64,000 nucleotides of DNA from Rhizobium sp. S152 (GTDB taxonomy: Bacteria; Pseudomonadota; Alphaproteobacteria; Rhizobiales; Rhizobiaceae), in the NCBI RefSeq assembly GCF_030380735.1, contig NZ_JAUDRZ010000010.1, forward strand, positions 1-64,000, read 5' to 3'. Positions 1 through 8,316 of the stretch are shown here, piece by piece (position 1 is the first letter of the stretch; each line of letters begins with the position of its first letter). Position numbers and translations under genes: made by a program. The notes under the pieces are model-generated. The model had not been told where the DNA came from, did no database searches, and saw only the letters and a list, made by a program, of their open reading frames with translations.

Positions 1-33
1 AAACGGCTAAGAAGGTGACGATCCGACAACCAG

Positions 34-63
34 CTGCCGGGCGGGCGGCTACCCGCCCGGCAG
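34..63. terminator. GC-rich perfect hairpin downstream of the capsid gene
   Basis: A perfect 12-bp inverted repeat (34-45 with 52-63) encloses a six-base loop, CGGCTA. It lies 115 bp past the capsid stop codon, on the 3' side of the minus-strand capsid transcript. There is no strong T-run on either strand, so it may slow or stop transcription rather than act as a textbook intrinsic terminator. I see no gene in 1-177. Confidence 0.4.
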
Positions 64-177
64 AAACAATTATCTCATATTTTGATCATCCAAGAAGGTG
101 GCCCGAAGGGTCGGGTGAGGGGTTACACGGCAGAGTGTCAGCCACCTTCGGGGTTGCCGCGCCATCCCCCATCCCAC

Positions 178-1434
178 TCAACTCACCGCGAACTTCACCA
201 GCTTGATCGCCTCGAAGTTCTGCACCCCGCCGCCGACGCGCTTGGTCGTGTAGAACAGCACGTAAGGCTTGGCCGAATAGGGATCACGCAGCACGCGCAC
301 CCCGGTGCGGTCGACCACCAGATAGCCAGCGCGGAAGTCGCCGAAGGCGATGGCCATGGCGTTGGCGGCGATATCGGGCATGTCCTCGGCCTCGACGACG
401 GGGAAGCCGACCAGGGAAGCGGCCTCGCCTGCCGTCGCCGGCGGCTGCCAGAGATAGCGGCCGTCGCCGTCCTTCAGCTTGCGCACTTCCGCCTGGGTGC
501 GGCGGTTCATGACGAAATCGGCGTTCTGCCGATGCCCCGCCTTCAGCGAATAGATCGTGTCGATCAGCGTGTCGGAAGCCCCCGATGCCTTGAAACCGCC
601 GGCGGCACCGGTGGCGATATAGCCGAGATTTCCCCAGCTCCAGCCGCTGTCGGCAACGGCGGTGTAGGTGAGCAGGCCCTTCGGCTTGTTGATGCCGTCG
701 CCATTCACGAAGGCAGCTCCCTCCTGCTCTGCGAACACGATGTCGACTTCGCCGGATATCCAGGCCTCGATATCGACGGCGGCATCGTCGAGCAGCGCCT
801 GGGTGGCGGCGGGCATGGCGTAGAGTTCCATGGTCGGGAAGGAGAGCTCGGCGAGCTGGGCGCTATTGGTCTGCGGCCGCGCGGCCGTCTCGGCCACCCA
901 GCCGGACGCCATGCCCGATATCGAGAACGGCTTTTTCAGGACCGAACCCGACACCTGCCGCACCGTGGCGATCGAACGGATCGGCGAGACCACCGAGAGG
1001 CGGCGGCCGATCTCGCTGTCGGTCTCGTCGGGCACGAGATAGCCGCCGTCTGCACCCGATCCCGCCGACATCGCCTTCGCCTCGATCTCGCGCAGGCCGG
1101 CCTCGTCGCCGCGGCGGATATACTGCTCGAAGGCCGCCTTGTGCTCGGTGATCTCGCCGCTGGCGGCATGATTGCGGCCGAGCGGCGGGCGGGCCTTCTT
1201 CAGCGCCAGCTGGTCGAGCACCTTCTTCTGCTCGTCCATGGCGCGGCTGATGCGGTCCATCTTGTCGCGGGTGACGACATCGGATGTCAGCTTCTGCTCG
1301 ATCTCGCCGAGCCTTAAGTCGTTGGTTTCCTTGAAGGCCTCGAAGGCTTCCATGAACTCGTCGAAGGCAGCGGCCATTTCGGGCGCGGCCTTGATCTCGG
1401 GGGCGGTCTTGGCGGCAATCTGCGTGTCGGTCAT
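178..1434 (-). CDS. Phage major capsid protein, HK97 fold
   Basis: This 418-residue protein should form the icosahedral shell of a gene-transfer agent or prophage head. The first 80 or so residues are charged and helical, as in the delta/scaffold segment that the prohead protease removes in HK97-type capsids. The mature domain begins near residue 120 with a GGYLVP motif (130-135), which is typical of the family. It ends with a conserved-looking stretch on a protein-protein interaction face, KPYVLFYTTKRVGG. The ATG at 1434 was chosen because AAAAGGAT lies just upstream; the frame stays open further up but without family-like sequence. The protease gene ends 25 bp upstream on the same strand, the usual protease-capsid order. 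No connector or tail genes are visible in the 177 bp left in the window. Confidence 0.93.
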   Translation of the reverse strand: MTDTQIAAKTAPEIKAAPEMAAAFDEFMEAFEAFKETNDLRLGEIEQKLTSDVVTRDKMDRISRAMDEQKKVLDQLALKKARPPLGRNHAASGEITEHKAAFEQYIRRGDEAGLREIEAKAMSAGSGADGGYLVPDETDSEIGRRLSVVSPIRSIATVRQVSGSVLKKPFSISGMASGWVAETAARPQTNSAQLAELSFPTMELYAMPAATQALLDDAAVDIEAWISGEVDIVFAEQEGAAFVNGDGINKPKGLLTYTAVADSGWSWGNLGYIATGAAGGFKASGASDTLIDTIYSLKAGHRQNADFVMNRRTQAEVRKLKDGDGRYLWQPPATAGEAASLVGFPVVEAEDMPDIAANAMAIAFGDFRAGYLVVDRTGVRVLRDPYSAKPYVLFYTTKRVGGGVQNFEAIKLVKFAVS

Positions 1435-1459
1435 TGCGGGATCATCCTTTTGTGAAGGT

Positions 1460-2068
1460 CTACTTGAATGTGTCTTGCAGCATCGTCCGGGCGGCCCGGC
1501 GCATGGCGCGGACGAGCTCGGTCTCCTTGTCGCGGAACCACCGCGCATTCTTGATGTTCTGCACGCGGGCGGACGGCAGCATGGGGAAGGTCACCACAGA
1601 GATCTCCCAGAGGTCGGCCTCCAGGATGCGGCGCACGCCGGATTTGGCGTCGGTCTTGGCGCGGACGGTGCGAAAGCCGATCGACAGCCCATCGAGCGCG
1701 CCGTTTTTCAAAAGCTGGTGCACTTCGCGGGCGCGGCTGACGCCCTCGGCGAGCACGCCCTCGACATAGAGGCCGCGACTGTCCTCGCGGATCGTCTTCC
1801 AGGCCCCGATCGGCTCGGCCGGATCATGCTGGAAAAGCATGCGCACGCCACCGGCGCCCCGTGTCTTCAGCGAGCGCAGGAAGGCGCCGCGCTCGATCGC
1901 GTCCTTGCCGAGATCGACCTCGCCGAAGACGCTGGCATAGCCGGAAAAGGTACCGTCGCGGCTGAGGCCACGCAGCTCCAGGTTGGCGAACTTGCGCGTA
2001 TCCGCGCCGGGAACAGCCCGGGTAGACAAGCGCGTGGGGGATCGCGCCAGCGCGCGGCTTGCGGTCAT
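1460..2068 (-). CDS. HK97-family prohead protease
   Basis: This 202-residue protein is the maturation serine protease that trims the capsid scaffold segment. The core fold starts near residue 28 with a GYASVFGEVDLGKD motif. His81 (FQHDPAEPIG) and Ser129 (DGLSIGF) fit the catalytic pair of the family. Two ATGs lie close together (2074 and 2068). I chose the second because AAGGAG is 7 nt upstream of it but only 1 nt from the first. It is followed by the capsid gene after 25 bp, so the two are co-transcribed. A DUF6107 gene lies 41 bp upstream. Confidence 0.92.
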   Translation of the reverse strand: MTASRALARSPTRLSTRAVPGADTRKFANLELRGLSRDGTFSGYASVFGEVDLGKDAIERGAFLRSLKTRGAGGVRMLFQHDPAEPIGAWKTIREDSRGLYVEGVLAEGVSRAREVHQLLKNGALDGLSIGFRTVRAKTDAKSGVRRILEADLWEISVVTFPMLPSARVQNIKNARWFRDKETELVRAMRRAARTMLQDTFK

Positions 2069-2115
2069 GATCATGCTCCTTGGTTCATGAAACGTGTTGG
2101 CGGCGCTCTATGCCG

Positions 2116-2433
2116 TCAGCGGCCCCGGCTGCCGTATCGGCCGGCGATGCGTGAGAGAATGCCGAGCCCCCACCATGCGCAGAGGCTGGAAGCGGCGGAG
2201 CCAGACAACATCACCTCGGATACCGAGAGCCGATCGGCCAGTTCCAGCCGCTCGGCGATCCACAGTCCCGTCGGGCCACCGAAGATGAGGCCGCAGGCAA
2301 GGCCTGTGAAAAACCGGCTCGCCGCCTCGCGCCGGCTCTTCGGCAGCAGATAGATCAGCGACACGGCGGCACCCGCCGACGCGCCCAGCGCCCTGGTTGC
2401 CCACAGGGAGGTATCGTTGGAGAAATCGGCCAT
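2116..2433 (-). CDS. Small membrane protein, DUF6107-like, in phage head cluster
   Basis: This 105-residue protein has two hydrophobic segments, about residues 14-30 and 39-58, and a third weaker one near 78-95, so it is probably an inner-membrane protein. In rhizobial gene-transfer-agent-like clusters a small protein of this kind (named DUF6107, from memory) sits between portal and protease, as here. Its function is unknown; a holin-like or assembly-docking role is only a guess. No enzymatic motif is visible. Confidence 0.75.
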   Translation of the reverse strand: MADFSNDTSLWATRALGASAGAAVSLIYLLPKSRREAASRFFTGLACGLIFGGPTGLWIAERLELADRLSVSEVMLSGSAASSLCAWWGLGILSRIAGRYGSRGR

Positions 2434-2615
2434 TGGTTCGGGCCTTTGTGGTCGGTGTGGGATTGTGCCGGCGGCGTACGTTTTCCGCCGCAGCGATGCA
2501 GCGGTTGGTTCAATTCCTGCTGTCTTTTGAATCTGTTGCGGCCAGCCGCTCGCACGTCGATTCCGCGCCAGCGCCCGACGTGCTCCATCTTGTGCAGGCG
2601 ATTCCGATCTCAGTG

Positions 2616-2927
2616 TTAACTGTCTGAAAGATCGCCGTCTTCGTCGATTTGGAGAAGTCGCTGCTGACGCCCGTGATAGATCAGCAGGATGACCACTTCA
2701 TCGGGATGGATTTCATATTCGAAGAGATATGGCGGCGATACGAAGCACCTGACGTCACCGGGCGCGAGGGTCGGCGCGCCCGCGCCGGGGAACTCGGACA
2801 GCGTCTTGGTGACCTGCCGGAGCCGTTGCGCCAAGTGAACCGCAGCCTTGTTGTTGACGCGCTTCAGATAGGCCTTTTCGTGGCGGATGAAACGCATGGC
2901 TGGCGCTGCGATCCGCACCTTTTTCAT
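2616..2927 (-). CDS. RelE/ParE-family toxin
   Basis: This 103-residue basic protein has the layout of RelE/ParE toxins: an N-terminal strand, a long helical hairpin (about 15-45), then beta strands ending in a motif of the type VVILLIYHGRQ. Members are ribosome-dependent mRNA interferases or gyrase poisons; which one cannot be told from sequence. Its ATG overlaps the stop of the upstream RHH antitoxin by four bases (ATGA), so translation is probably coupled. The pair sits inside the phage-head region, between the DUF6107 protein and the AlkB-like gene, and is probably an insertion there. Confidence 0.82.
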   Translation of the reverse strand: MKKVRIAAPAMRFIRHEKAYLKRVNNKAAVHLAQRLRQVTKTLSEFPGAGAPTLAPGDVRCFVSPPYLFEYEIHPDEVVILLIYHGRQQRLLQIDEDGDLSDS

Positions 2928-3202
2928 GCCGCGTCATCCCGCTTCGCTTGTTCAACGCGGTCTTCCGCCTCAAGCTCCGCCAGGAAATCATCCATATCCA
3001 TGACGTTGCCCTGCCTTACCTCTTCCTGCGCGGCGAGCGTCTGCAGAACATCATTCCCCTCTTCCATCAGATAATATTTCAGTGCCCTGACGATGACCCA
3101 GCTGCGGCTGCGGTCGGTGGCCTTGGCGATGGTCTCGATGTCCTTCAGCATGTCTTCTGGAATGCGCAGGGCAATCGGGTCGGAAAGAACGGGCTTGGTC
3201 AT
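2924..3202 (-). CDS. Ribbon-helix-helix antitoxin
   Basis: This 92-residue protein has an N-terminal ribbon-helix-helix domain: a strand at SDPIALRIP, then helices covering DMLKDIETIAKATDRSRSWVIVRAL. Its C-terminus (about 55-92) is acidic and probably wraps the toxin. The start at 3202 is set by GAGGAG upstream; the frame stays open further up but without family sequence. It should neutralise the RelE/ParE toxin encoded immediately downstream and repress the operon through the palindrome at 3219-3239. Confidence 0.85.
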   Translation of the reverse strand: MTKPVLSDPIALRIPEDMLKDIETIAKATDRSRSWVIVRALKYYLMEEGNDVLQTLAAQEEVRQGNVMDMDDFLAELEAEDRVEQAKRDDAA

Positions 3203-3218
3203 CGGCTTGCTCCTCGAT

Positions 3219-3239
3219 TTGTAATACGGTGTATAACAA
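3219..3239. promoter_or_regulatory. Probable RHH operator and promoter of the toxin-antitoxin pair
   Basis: TTGTAATAC (3219-3227) and GTATAACAA (3231-3239) form inverted arms around GGT with one mismatch. The site ends 17 bp upstream of the antitoxin ATG and contains -10-like sequence on the minus strand. RHH antitoxins commonly bind such palindromes to autoregulate. That binding is an inference here. Confidence 0.55.
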
Positions 3240-3254
3240 ATTTCCGAGCTGGGC

Positions 3255-3848
3255 TCAACGCTGCGCCTCACCCGTCGTCCTGACCACATTCCGAAACGTC
3301 AGCGATATCCGCCGCCGGCGGGGTCGTTTTTCGCCATCGACCGTGTCCGCCTGCCGCGCCGGAATCTCATGCGTCCACTGATAGCGCGCAGGGCCATCCA
3401 TTTTCAGCAGCGAGCGGGGCTCCAGCATCAGCACCCGTTTCTCGCCGGTGGCCGGATGACGAAAGATCATCTCGCACGGTGACAGCAGGCTGAGCGAGGC
3501 GATATTGTCCCCGAAACAGGGCACGCAATCGACATGGGCGCTGATCCCCTGGCCCGGATGATATTCGTTGGCGATGACCTGATCGGGCGGATGCGGGAAG
3601 TGCCCCGCCGAGACCATGCGCGCGACGATCTCGCGGAGCCAGTCCGGCAGAGCCCCGAGGTAGGCATCGCCGATCACCGCCCGGGCCCGATAGTCGTAGC
3701 GGTATCCAAAATGCTGGACGCGGCGTTTCAGGGTTTCGTCCCAAGACGATCCATCCAGCGCTGCCACGAGCGCGTCGGCCATCTCCTCGGAGACGAAATC
3801 CGGCTGGTATGTCAGACCGTCGGGAAGCGTTGAGTGCATAACTCTCAT
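3255..3848 (-). CDS. AlkB-like Fe(II)/2-oxoglutarate dioxygenase
   Basis: This 197-residue protein is an AlkB-family oxygenase, expected to remove methyl or other alkyl groups oxidatively from nucleic-acid bases. The metal ligands read as His105-x-Asp107 (SAHVD) and His160, with the 2-oxoglutarate-binding arginines at Arg180 and Arg186 (RISLTFR). The NEYHPGQGI stretch (94-102) matches the AlkB substrate and cofactor loop. The ATG at 3848 has GGAG 5 nt upstream. It lies between the portal gene and the RHH/RelE pair, an unusual position inside a phage-head module. A role in repairing packaged or incoming DNA is possible but unproven. Confidence 0.85.
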   Translation of the reverse strand: MRVMHSTLPDGLTYQPDFVSEEMADALVAALDGSSWDETLKRRVQHFGYRYDYRARAVIGDAYLGALPDWLREIVARMVSAGHFPHPPDQVIANEYHPGQGISAHVDCVPCFGDNIASLSLLSPCEMIFRHPATGEKRVLMLEPRSLLKMDGPARYQWTHEIPARQADTVDGEKRPRRRRISLTFRNVVRTTGEAQR

Positions 3849-3886
3849 TTACGCTCCATGGGTGCAATTGACCAGACGTTTCCCCC

Positions 3887-5044
3887 TCAATACCCCACCG
3901 CCTGCCGCTTCTCTTCATCCGTCAGAAACGCCGCCTCGCCCACGCGCTTCCAGAGCTCGCCGCGTTCGGCGCAAAGCCCCGCGACCTTGTCGAGATCCGG
4001 CTCCAGCCGCAGGCCGTCGCCATAGCTCGCCGCTGCCCAGGTCGAGAGCGCCGCCAGGGTGCGGGTCAGCATCGGCAGCACGGTGAGGCGGTAGAAGGCG
4101 CGGTTGGCTTCCTGGTAGTTGGCGTAGGTGTTGTCGCCGGGGATGCCGAGCAGCATGGGGGGCACGCCGAAGGCAAGTGCGATGTCGCGGGCGGCGCCGT
4201 TTCGGGCCTCTACGAAGTCCATGTCCTTGGGCGAGAGACCCATGGATTTCCAGTCGAGCCCGCCTTCCAAGAGCAGCGGCCGGCCGGCACGCATCGGACC
4301 GGAGTATCCCTCGTCGAGCTCCTGCCTCAACCGCTCGTACTGGTCTGGTGAGAGATTGCCGCCCTCCTTGGGCTGGTAGACGAGCGCGCCGGAGGGGCGC
4401 GCGGAATTGTCAAGCAGCGCCTTGTTCCAGGTCGCGGCCGCATTGGAGAGATCGAGCGCCACCTGGGCGGCAGCCAGCGGCGGAAAGCCGAGATGATCGT
4501 CGAGCGGGTGGAAGAGTTTCAGGTGCAGCAGGCCGAGCCCGTCGGTCTCGGCGGGAAAGCGCCTGACGGCGCCGCCGGCACGGTAGTCGTAAGCCTCCGG
4601 CCATCCGTCGCGACCTTCGACGATGCCGATGCGATCGGGCCTCAAGAGATGCAACTCGCGCAGCTGACCGCCGATATCGACGGGCTCGACATAGGCGTTT
4701 CCCGAAAGCAGCAGGTGGCCATAGAGCGTCTCGAAGAAATCGGGGCCGCTCATGCGGTCATTCGGCTGGCGCAGCAGGTCGAGCAGCGGGTGATCCGACC
4801 GCTCGCGGTCGTCCTCATAGATCAGCAGCGGCACGCAGGCGGCCGCCTCCGACACCAGTCTGACGCAGCGATGCGCCACCGGGTTGCGCATGAAGCCCTC
4901 GCGCGCAAGCGCCGCGTAGGAGCGGCCGGTCCAACTCGCCCGGCCCTCGGCGGCAAGCGACATGAAGCCGGCGGCGGCTTTTCGTTCAGACACAGGCTTG
5001 CGGCCCGCCGCGGAGCCCCACGGCAGGAGAGATCGAAGTTTCAT
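3887..5044 (-). CDS. Phage portal protein, HK97 family
   Basis: This 385-residue protein should form the dodecameric portal through which DNA is packaged. Family features are the early segment NPVAHRCVRLVSEA, the stem region with LLLSGNAYVEPV, the DNIxYANYQEA-type motif (GDNTYANYQEANRAFY) and a C-terminus ending EKRQAVGY. The ATG at 5044 precedes MKLRSLLPW and fits the usual start. In most gene-transfer-agent clusters the terminase lies directly upstream of the portal. Here 5.2 kb of other genes separate them. Confidence 0.92.
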   Translation of the reverse strand: MKLRSLLPWGSAAGRKPVSERKAAAGFMSLAAEGRASWTGRSYAALAREGFMRNPVAHRCVRLVSEAAACVPLLIYEDDRERSDHPLLDLLRQPNDRMSGPDFFETLYGHLLLSGNAYVEPVDIGGQLRELHLLRPDRIGIVEGRDGWPEAYDYRAGGAVRRFPAETDGLGLLHLKLFHPLDDHLGFPPLAAAQVALDLSNAAATWNKALLDNSARPSGALVYQPKEGGNLSPDQYERLRQELDEGYSGPMRAGRPLLLEGGLDWKSMGLSPKDMDFVEARNGAARDIALAFGVPPMLLGIPGDNTYANYQEANRAFYRLTVLPMLTRTLAALSTWAAASYGDGLRLEPDLDKVAGLCAERGELWKRVGEAAFLTDEEKRQAVGY

Positions 5045-5186
5045 GATCCGTTTTCCTTGATGTCGTCGCGGGCACACGTCAGGCCCGTCGGAGCAGCATC
5101 GCGATCAGTTGCGGTGCGCGTGTTCTTTCGCCTCATTGGCGTCGGTCGCGAGCGAGGCTCGCGACCGTTCAGGGCCTTGCCTGTCG

Positions 5187-5227
5187 CAATTCCGGACGGA
5201 AAACTGCTTCACGCTTCGCCTGGAATT
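5187..5227. repeat. Intergenic inverted-repeat element, copy 1
   Basis: A 41-bp palindrome-ended element whose reverse complement matches 10082-10122 with only a few differences, including a shared TTTTCCGTCCGGAATTG end. Its ends are AATTCC and GGAATT. It resembles the RIME-like intergenic elements scattered through rhizobial genomes (from memory). The rest of 5045-5238 contains no gene that I can support. Confidence 0.7.
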
Positions 5228-5238
5228 TCTCTCAGGGC

Positions 5239-5649
5239 TTACAGTGCCGAGCCGACGATATTGCAAAGGCCGGTGCGCACCACTTCCTTGGTGGTGAGCT
5301 GGCCGGCCTGGATGTCGAAGACGGCATCGACACGAACGCCAGCACCCTTCTGGCGCGCCACGACGCGCAGCGTCTGGATGCGGCCGCTGCCCGAGGTCTC
5401 CTGGAAAGCGTCGATCGCCGAGAGTTCCTTGTTGACCTTAATGCCGGAGAAACCTTCGGCGGCAACGGCCTGCGCGAGGTTCTTCAGCACGCTGGCGGCC
5501 TTGGCCTTGGGAAAATCCTGGAAGGTACGGTAGCTGAGCGCGGTCACCATCGGCACGCCCGAGACCTTGAAATTGGCTTCGCAGGACGCCGCCTGAGCCA
5601 AGGTTGCCCAGCCCAGAAACAGGGCAGCGGCAGTTGTTACAATCTTCAA
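5239..5649 (-). CDS. Hypothetical secreted protein
   Basis: This 136-residue protein has a clear signal peptide (residues 1-20, hydrophobic core and AQA-A cleavage site) and a mature part that begins SCEANFKVSG. One further Cys lies near the C-terminus, so a disulfide with the first is possible. I do not recognise the family. The start codon is TTG, supported by AGGAG 7 nt upstream. It stands alone downstream of a response regulator on the same strand, 104 bp away. Confidence 0.65.
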   Translation of the reverse strand: MKIVTTAAALFLGWATLAQAASCEANFKVSGVPMVTALSYRTFQDFPKAKAASVLKNLAQAVAAEGFSGIKVNKELSAIDAFQETSGSGRIQTLRVVARQKGAGVRVDAVFDIQAGQLTTKEVVRTGLCNIVGSAL

Positions 5650-5753
5650 TTTTTCTCTCCTGAAAAGTGCGTATTCATTTCAACCAAGCTGGAATATACG
5701 ACTTCAGGTTGGAGGAAAACAGCCAAATTGCCCGCCGGTTCGCCTTTAAACGA

Positions 5754-6131
5754 TCAGTGCACCATGCCGCGCATCGTCCGCGCCACGGTTTCGGTATCAT
5801 AGGGCTTGGCGTAGAACACGCTACGCTCTGGCAGAACGACGTCGGCGGCCCTGATGTGGCCCGAGGTCAGTATCAGCTCGATCGGCGGCCAGCGGTCGCG
5901 GATCGCCGCAGCGAGCTTCATGCCATCCATGCTGCCCGGCATGTCGATATCGGTGAAGACGATGGCGATATCCGTGCGGGCCTCAAGTATCGTCACGGCT
6001 TCATCGGCATTTTCGGCCTCGATGGCAATGAGGCCGGCGTCCTCGACGAGGGCCACCGCCATCATCCGCAAAAGCGGCTCGTCCTCAACGACCAGCACGG
6101 CTCGGGGTTCCTGGGGGTATGTCGCTGCCAT
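5754..6131 (-). CDS. Single-domain response regulator
   Basis: This 125-residue protein is a stand-alone receiver domain: acidic pair Glu16-Asp17 (VVEDEPLL), phosphoacceptor Asp61 in TDIDMPG, conserved Ser/Thr at ILTSG (89-90) and Lys109 (KPYD). It has no output domain, so it acts by protein contact or as a phosphotransfer partner. It follows the HWE histidine kinase by only 6 bp, so the two are a cognate pair in one operon. Confidence 0.92.
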   Translation of the reverse strand: MAATYPQEPRAVLVVEDEPLLRMMAVALVEDAGLIAIEAENADEAVTILEARTDIAIVFTDIDMPGSMDGMKLAAAIRDRWPPIELILTSGHIRAADVVLPERSVFYAKPYDTETVARTMRGMVH

Positions 6132-6137
6132 AACACG

Positions 6138-8195
6138 TTAATTCGCTCGCTGTAGCTGGTCGAGGGACGCGGACATGGTTGCCGAGAACCCGGACTGGTC
6201 ATAATTGGTGACGACGCCGCCGGCGCCGATGAGGCCCATGCCGATCAGCTTCGAGCCGAAGCCCTTGCGCTCGGGTTCCGCGTTCTGGGCGGGACCGCCG
6301 GTCTCCTTCCAATCGAAATGGAAGACCGCCTGCGGCCCCTGCCCCTCGACATGCCAGCGCACATCGACATGGCCAGTCGGCCCCGACAACGCGCCGTATT
6401 TCACGGCATTGGTCAGCAGTTCGTGGATGATCAGCGACAGCGACAGCGTGCCACGTGCGCCGAGCGCGATATCAGGGCCATCGACATTGACCCTGTTGGA
6501 CACCGAAAGCCCCTCGGCCGCACCTTCGACGATGGAGGCCACGGCCGCGCTCGACCAGTTGTCGAGCAGCAGGATGTCGTGGGCGCGGCTCAGCGCCTGC
6601 AGGCGGCGTTCCAGATTTGTCACGTGGACGCGCTCGGTCACCGGGCGCAGTGTCTGGGTCGTGATGGCCTGGATGATCGCGAAGGTATTCTTGAGACGAT
6701 GGCTGATCTCGCTGTTGACGAGTTTCTGGTCGGCCTCGGCCTGGAGCCTGGCGATCGCCGACTGGATTCGATCGCCGAAGCTGCGGACGAAGGCGACCTC
6801 TTCCTCCAGCCATTCGTAGGGATGATCGTGATGGACAAAGACGACGAGGCTGAAGCTGCCGTGATCGAGGATCGGCACGTTGACCAACACGCGGATGCCG
6901 AGCGCCAGCAACTGGGCGGCATTCTCGCTTGTTCTCGGATCGGTCGTCACGTCGCCGATGACGACGGTCTCGCCGATCTTGAGATTATTGATGAAGGAGC
7001 CGTAGTCGCGAAAGCGGTGCTTGCCGACCAGCGACACCACCCCCGGCGCGCACCATTCCGGCTGCATGTCGACTGTCTCGTCCATCATGTTGACCACGCC
7101 GAAGCCGGCGCGGGTGGCGTCCAGCGCCTTGGCCATCAGGTCGGCCGCGGCGATCGCCATGGATTCCGTATCCTCAAGATTGCGCAGCCGGTCGCCGAGG
7201 TCGAGCAGCGCCTGCACCCGCGCCGTCGCCCGCTTCGAGATGGTGACATCCTGCACGGCGCCGATCATCCGCACCGGATCGCCGGCGGCATCGTACTGGA
7301 AGGTCGCGTTGCGCTTCACCCAGCGTACCCCGTGGCCGGTAACGATGCGGTATTCGGTCTCGGTAGGCGCCGAACCATCCTTCCTGCTCTCGTCGGTGGA
7401 GCGCAGCTTGATGTCTTCGGGATGCGTCATCCGCTCGAATACGGCCGCGTCGTAGGTTCCATGCTCCGGCACGTCGAAAATTCGGCAGAACTCGGCCGAG
7501 ACCTTCATTTCGCCGGTAGCGACGTCGATCTCGAACGTGCCGATACGCCCGGCCTCCTGGGCGGCGACCGAAGTATCGGCATTGGCCCGCATCGAGGAAC
7601 TGATCTGCTTCTGCCGCCGGAACAGCGCATCCTTGCGCAGCGACGTCCGCCGCGCCTCGAGGAGCTGAACCACCTGCTTGGCCAGCGCGCGCAGCGCGCG
7701 GCGCTGGTCGCTGTCCAGACCCTGCGGCCTGGGAACGGTATCAATGACGCAGAGCGAACCGACCGCGACGCCGTCGGACAGCACCAACGGCGCTCCGGCG
7801 TAAAAGAGGATGTGCGGCGCGCCCGTTACCAGCGTATTGTCCCTGGTGCGATCGTCCAGCCGCAGATCCGGTATTTCGAGAATGTCGTTCGACTTCATCG
7901 CATGCGCGCAGACGGATTGCGTGAGCGGCGTGTCGCAGCTCTCGAAGCCTATCCTCGCCTTGAACCATTGCCGCTCGGCGCCCACGAGGCTGACCAGGGA
8001 AACCGGCGTGTGGCAGATGGTGGCGGCCAGAAAGACGATATCGTCGAATTCGGGCTCCGGCTCGGAATCCAGGATGCTCAGGGATTCCAGCGCGGCCAGC
8101 CTCTCGGCGTCATCAGGGGCGTTCTTTTCGGTCGTAATGCTCAAGACAGGTCCGGGTAAAAAGATCGTGGGCGTTGTGATCACAGGAAACGGCAC
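6138..8195 (-). CDS. GAF-PAS-GAF sensor histidine kinase, HWE family
   Basis: This protein of about 685 residues has an N-terminal GAF domain (about 25-190), a PAS fold with PAC tail (about 205-320, ending VRMIGAVQDVTISKRA), a second GAF (about 330-480) and a C-terminal HWE kinase domain. The phosphoacceptor box reads SHRLKNTFAIIQA (near 505), the N-box has NAVKYGAL, and the DWKETGGP motif supplies the family Trp-x-Glu. No transmembrane segment is seen, so it senses a cytosolic cue such as light, redox or a small molecule. The start is uncertain: the longest frame begins with GTG at 8195 without a clear ribosome site, and a TTG 20 codons or so downstream is an alternative. It shares an operon with the receiver protein downstream. 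Confidence 0.9.
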   Translation of the reverse strand: MPFPVITTPTIFLPGPVLSITTEKNAPDDAERLAALESLSILDSEPEPEFDDIVFLAATICHTPVSLVSLVGAERQWFKARIGFESCDTPLTQSVCAHAMKSNDILEIPDLRLDDRTRDNTLVTGAPHILFYAGAPLVLSDGVAVGSLCVIDTVPRPQGLDSDQRRALRALAKQVVQLLEARRTSLRKDALFRRQKQISSSMRANADTSVAAQEAGRIGTFEIDVATGEMKVSAEFCRIFDVPEHGTYDAAVFERMTHPEDIKLRSTDESRKDGSAPTETEYRIVTGHGVRWVKRNATFQYDAAGDPVRMIGAVQDVTISKRATARVQALLDLGDRLRNLEDTESMAIAAADLMAKALDATRAGFGVVNMMDETVDMQPEWCAPGVVSLVGKHRFRDYGSFINNLKIGETVVIGDVTTDPRTSENAAQLLALGIRVLVNVPILDHGSFSLVVFVHHDHPYEWLEEEVAFVRSFGDRIQSAIARLQAEADQKLVNSEISHRLKNTFAIIQAITTQTLRPVTERVHVTNLERRLQALSRAHDILLLDNWSSAAVASIVEGAAEGLSVSNRVNVDGPDIALGARGTLSLSLIIHELLTNAVKYGALSGPTGHVDVRWHVEGQGPQAVFHFDWKETGGPAQNAEPERKGFGSKLIGMGLIGAGGVVTNYDQSGFSATMSASLDQLQRAN

Positions 8196-8316
8196 GAGGG
8201 GCGAATTTGTTCATTCTCCACGTCGCGGCAGCGAAAAAATCCGCACCAGGCGTGTAGGATCGGCGCGTCCGCGTTCGTCCTAGAGCTATCACGCAACAGA
8301 TCGAAGGATCACGACC

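Noticed and set aside
34..63. Phage attachment site
   Set aside because: The perfect hairpin is next to the capsid gene, but there is no integrase, tRNA or matching second copy in the window.
6318..8159. Long open frame antisense to the HWE kinase
   Set aside because: It mirrors codon bias of the kinase, has no recognised domain and no ribosome site; the kinase strand has all expected motifs.
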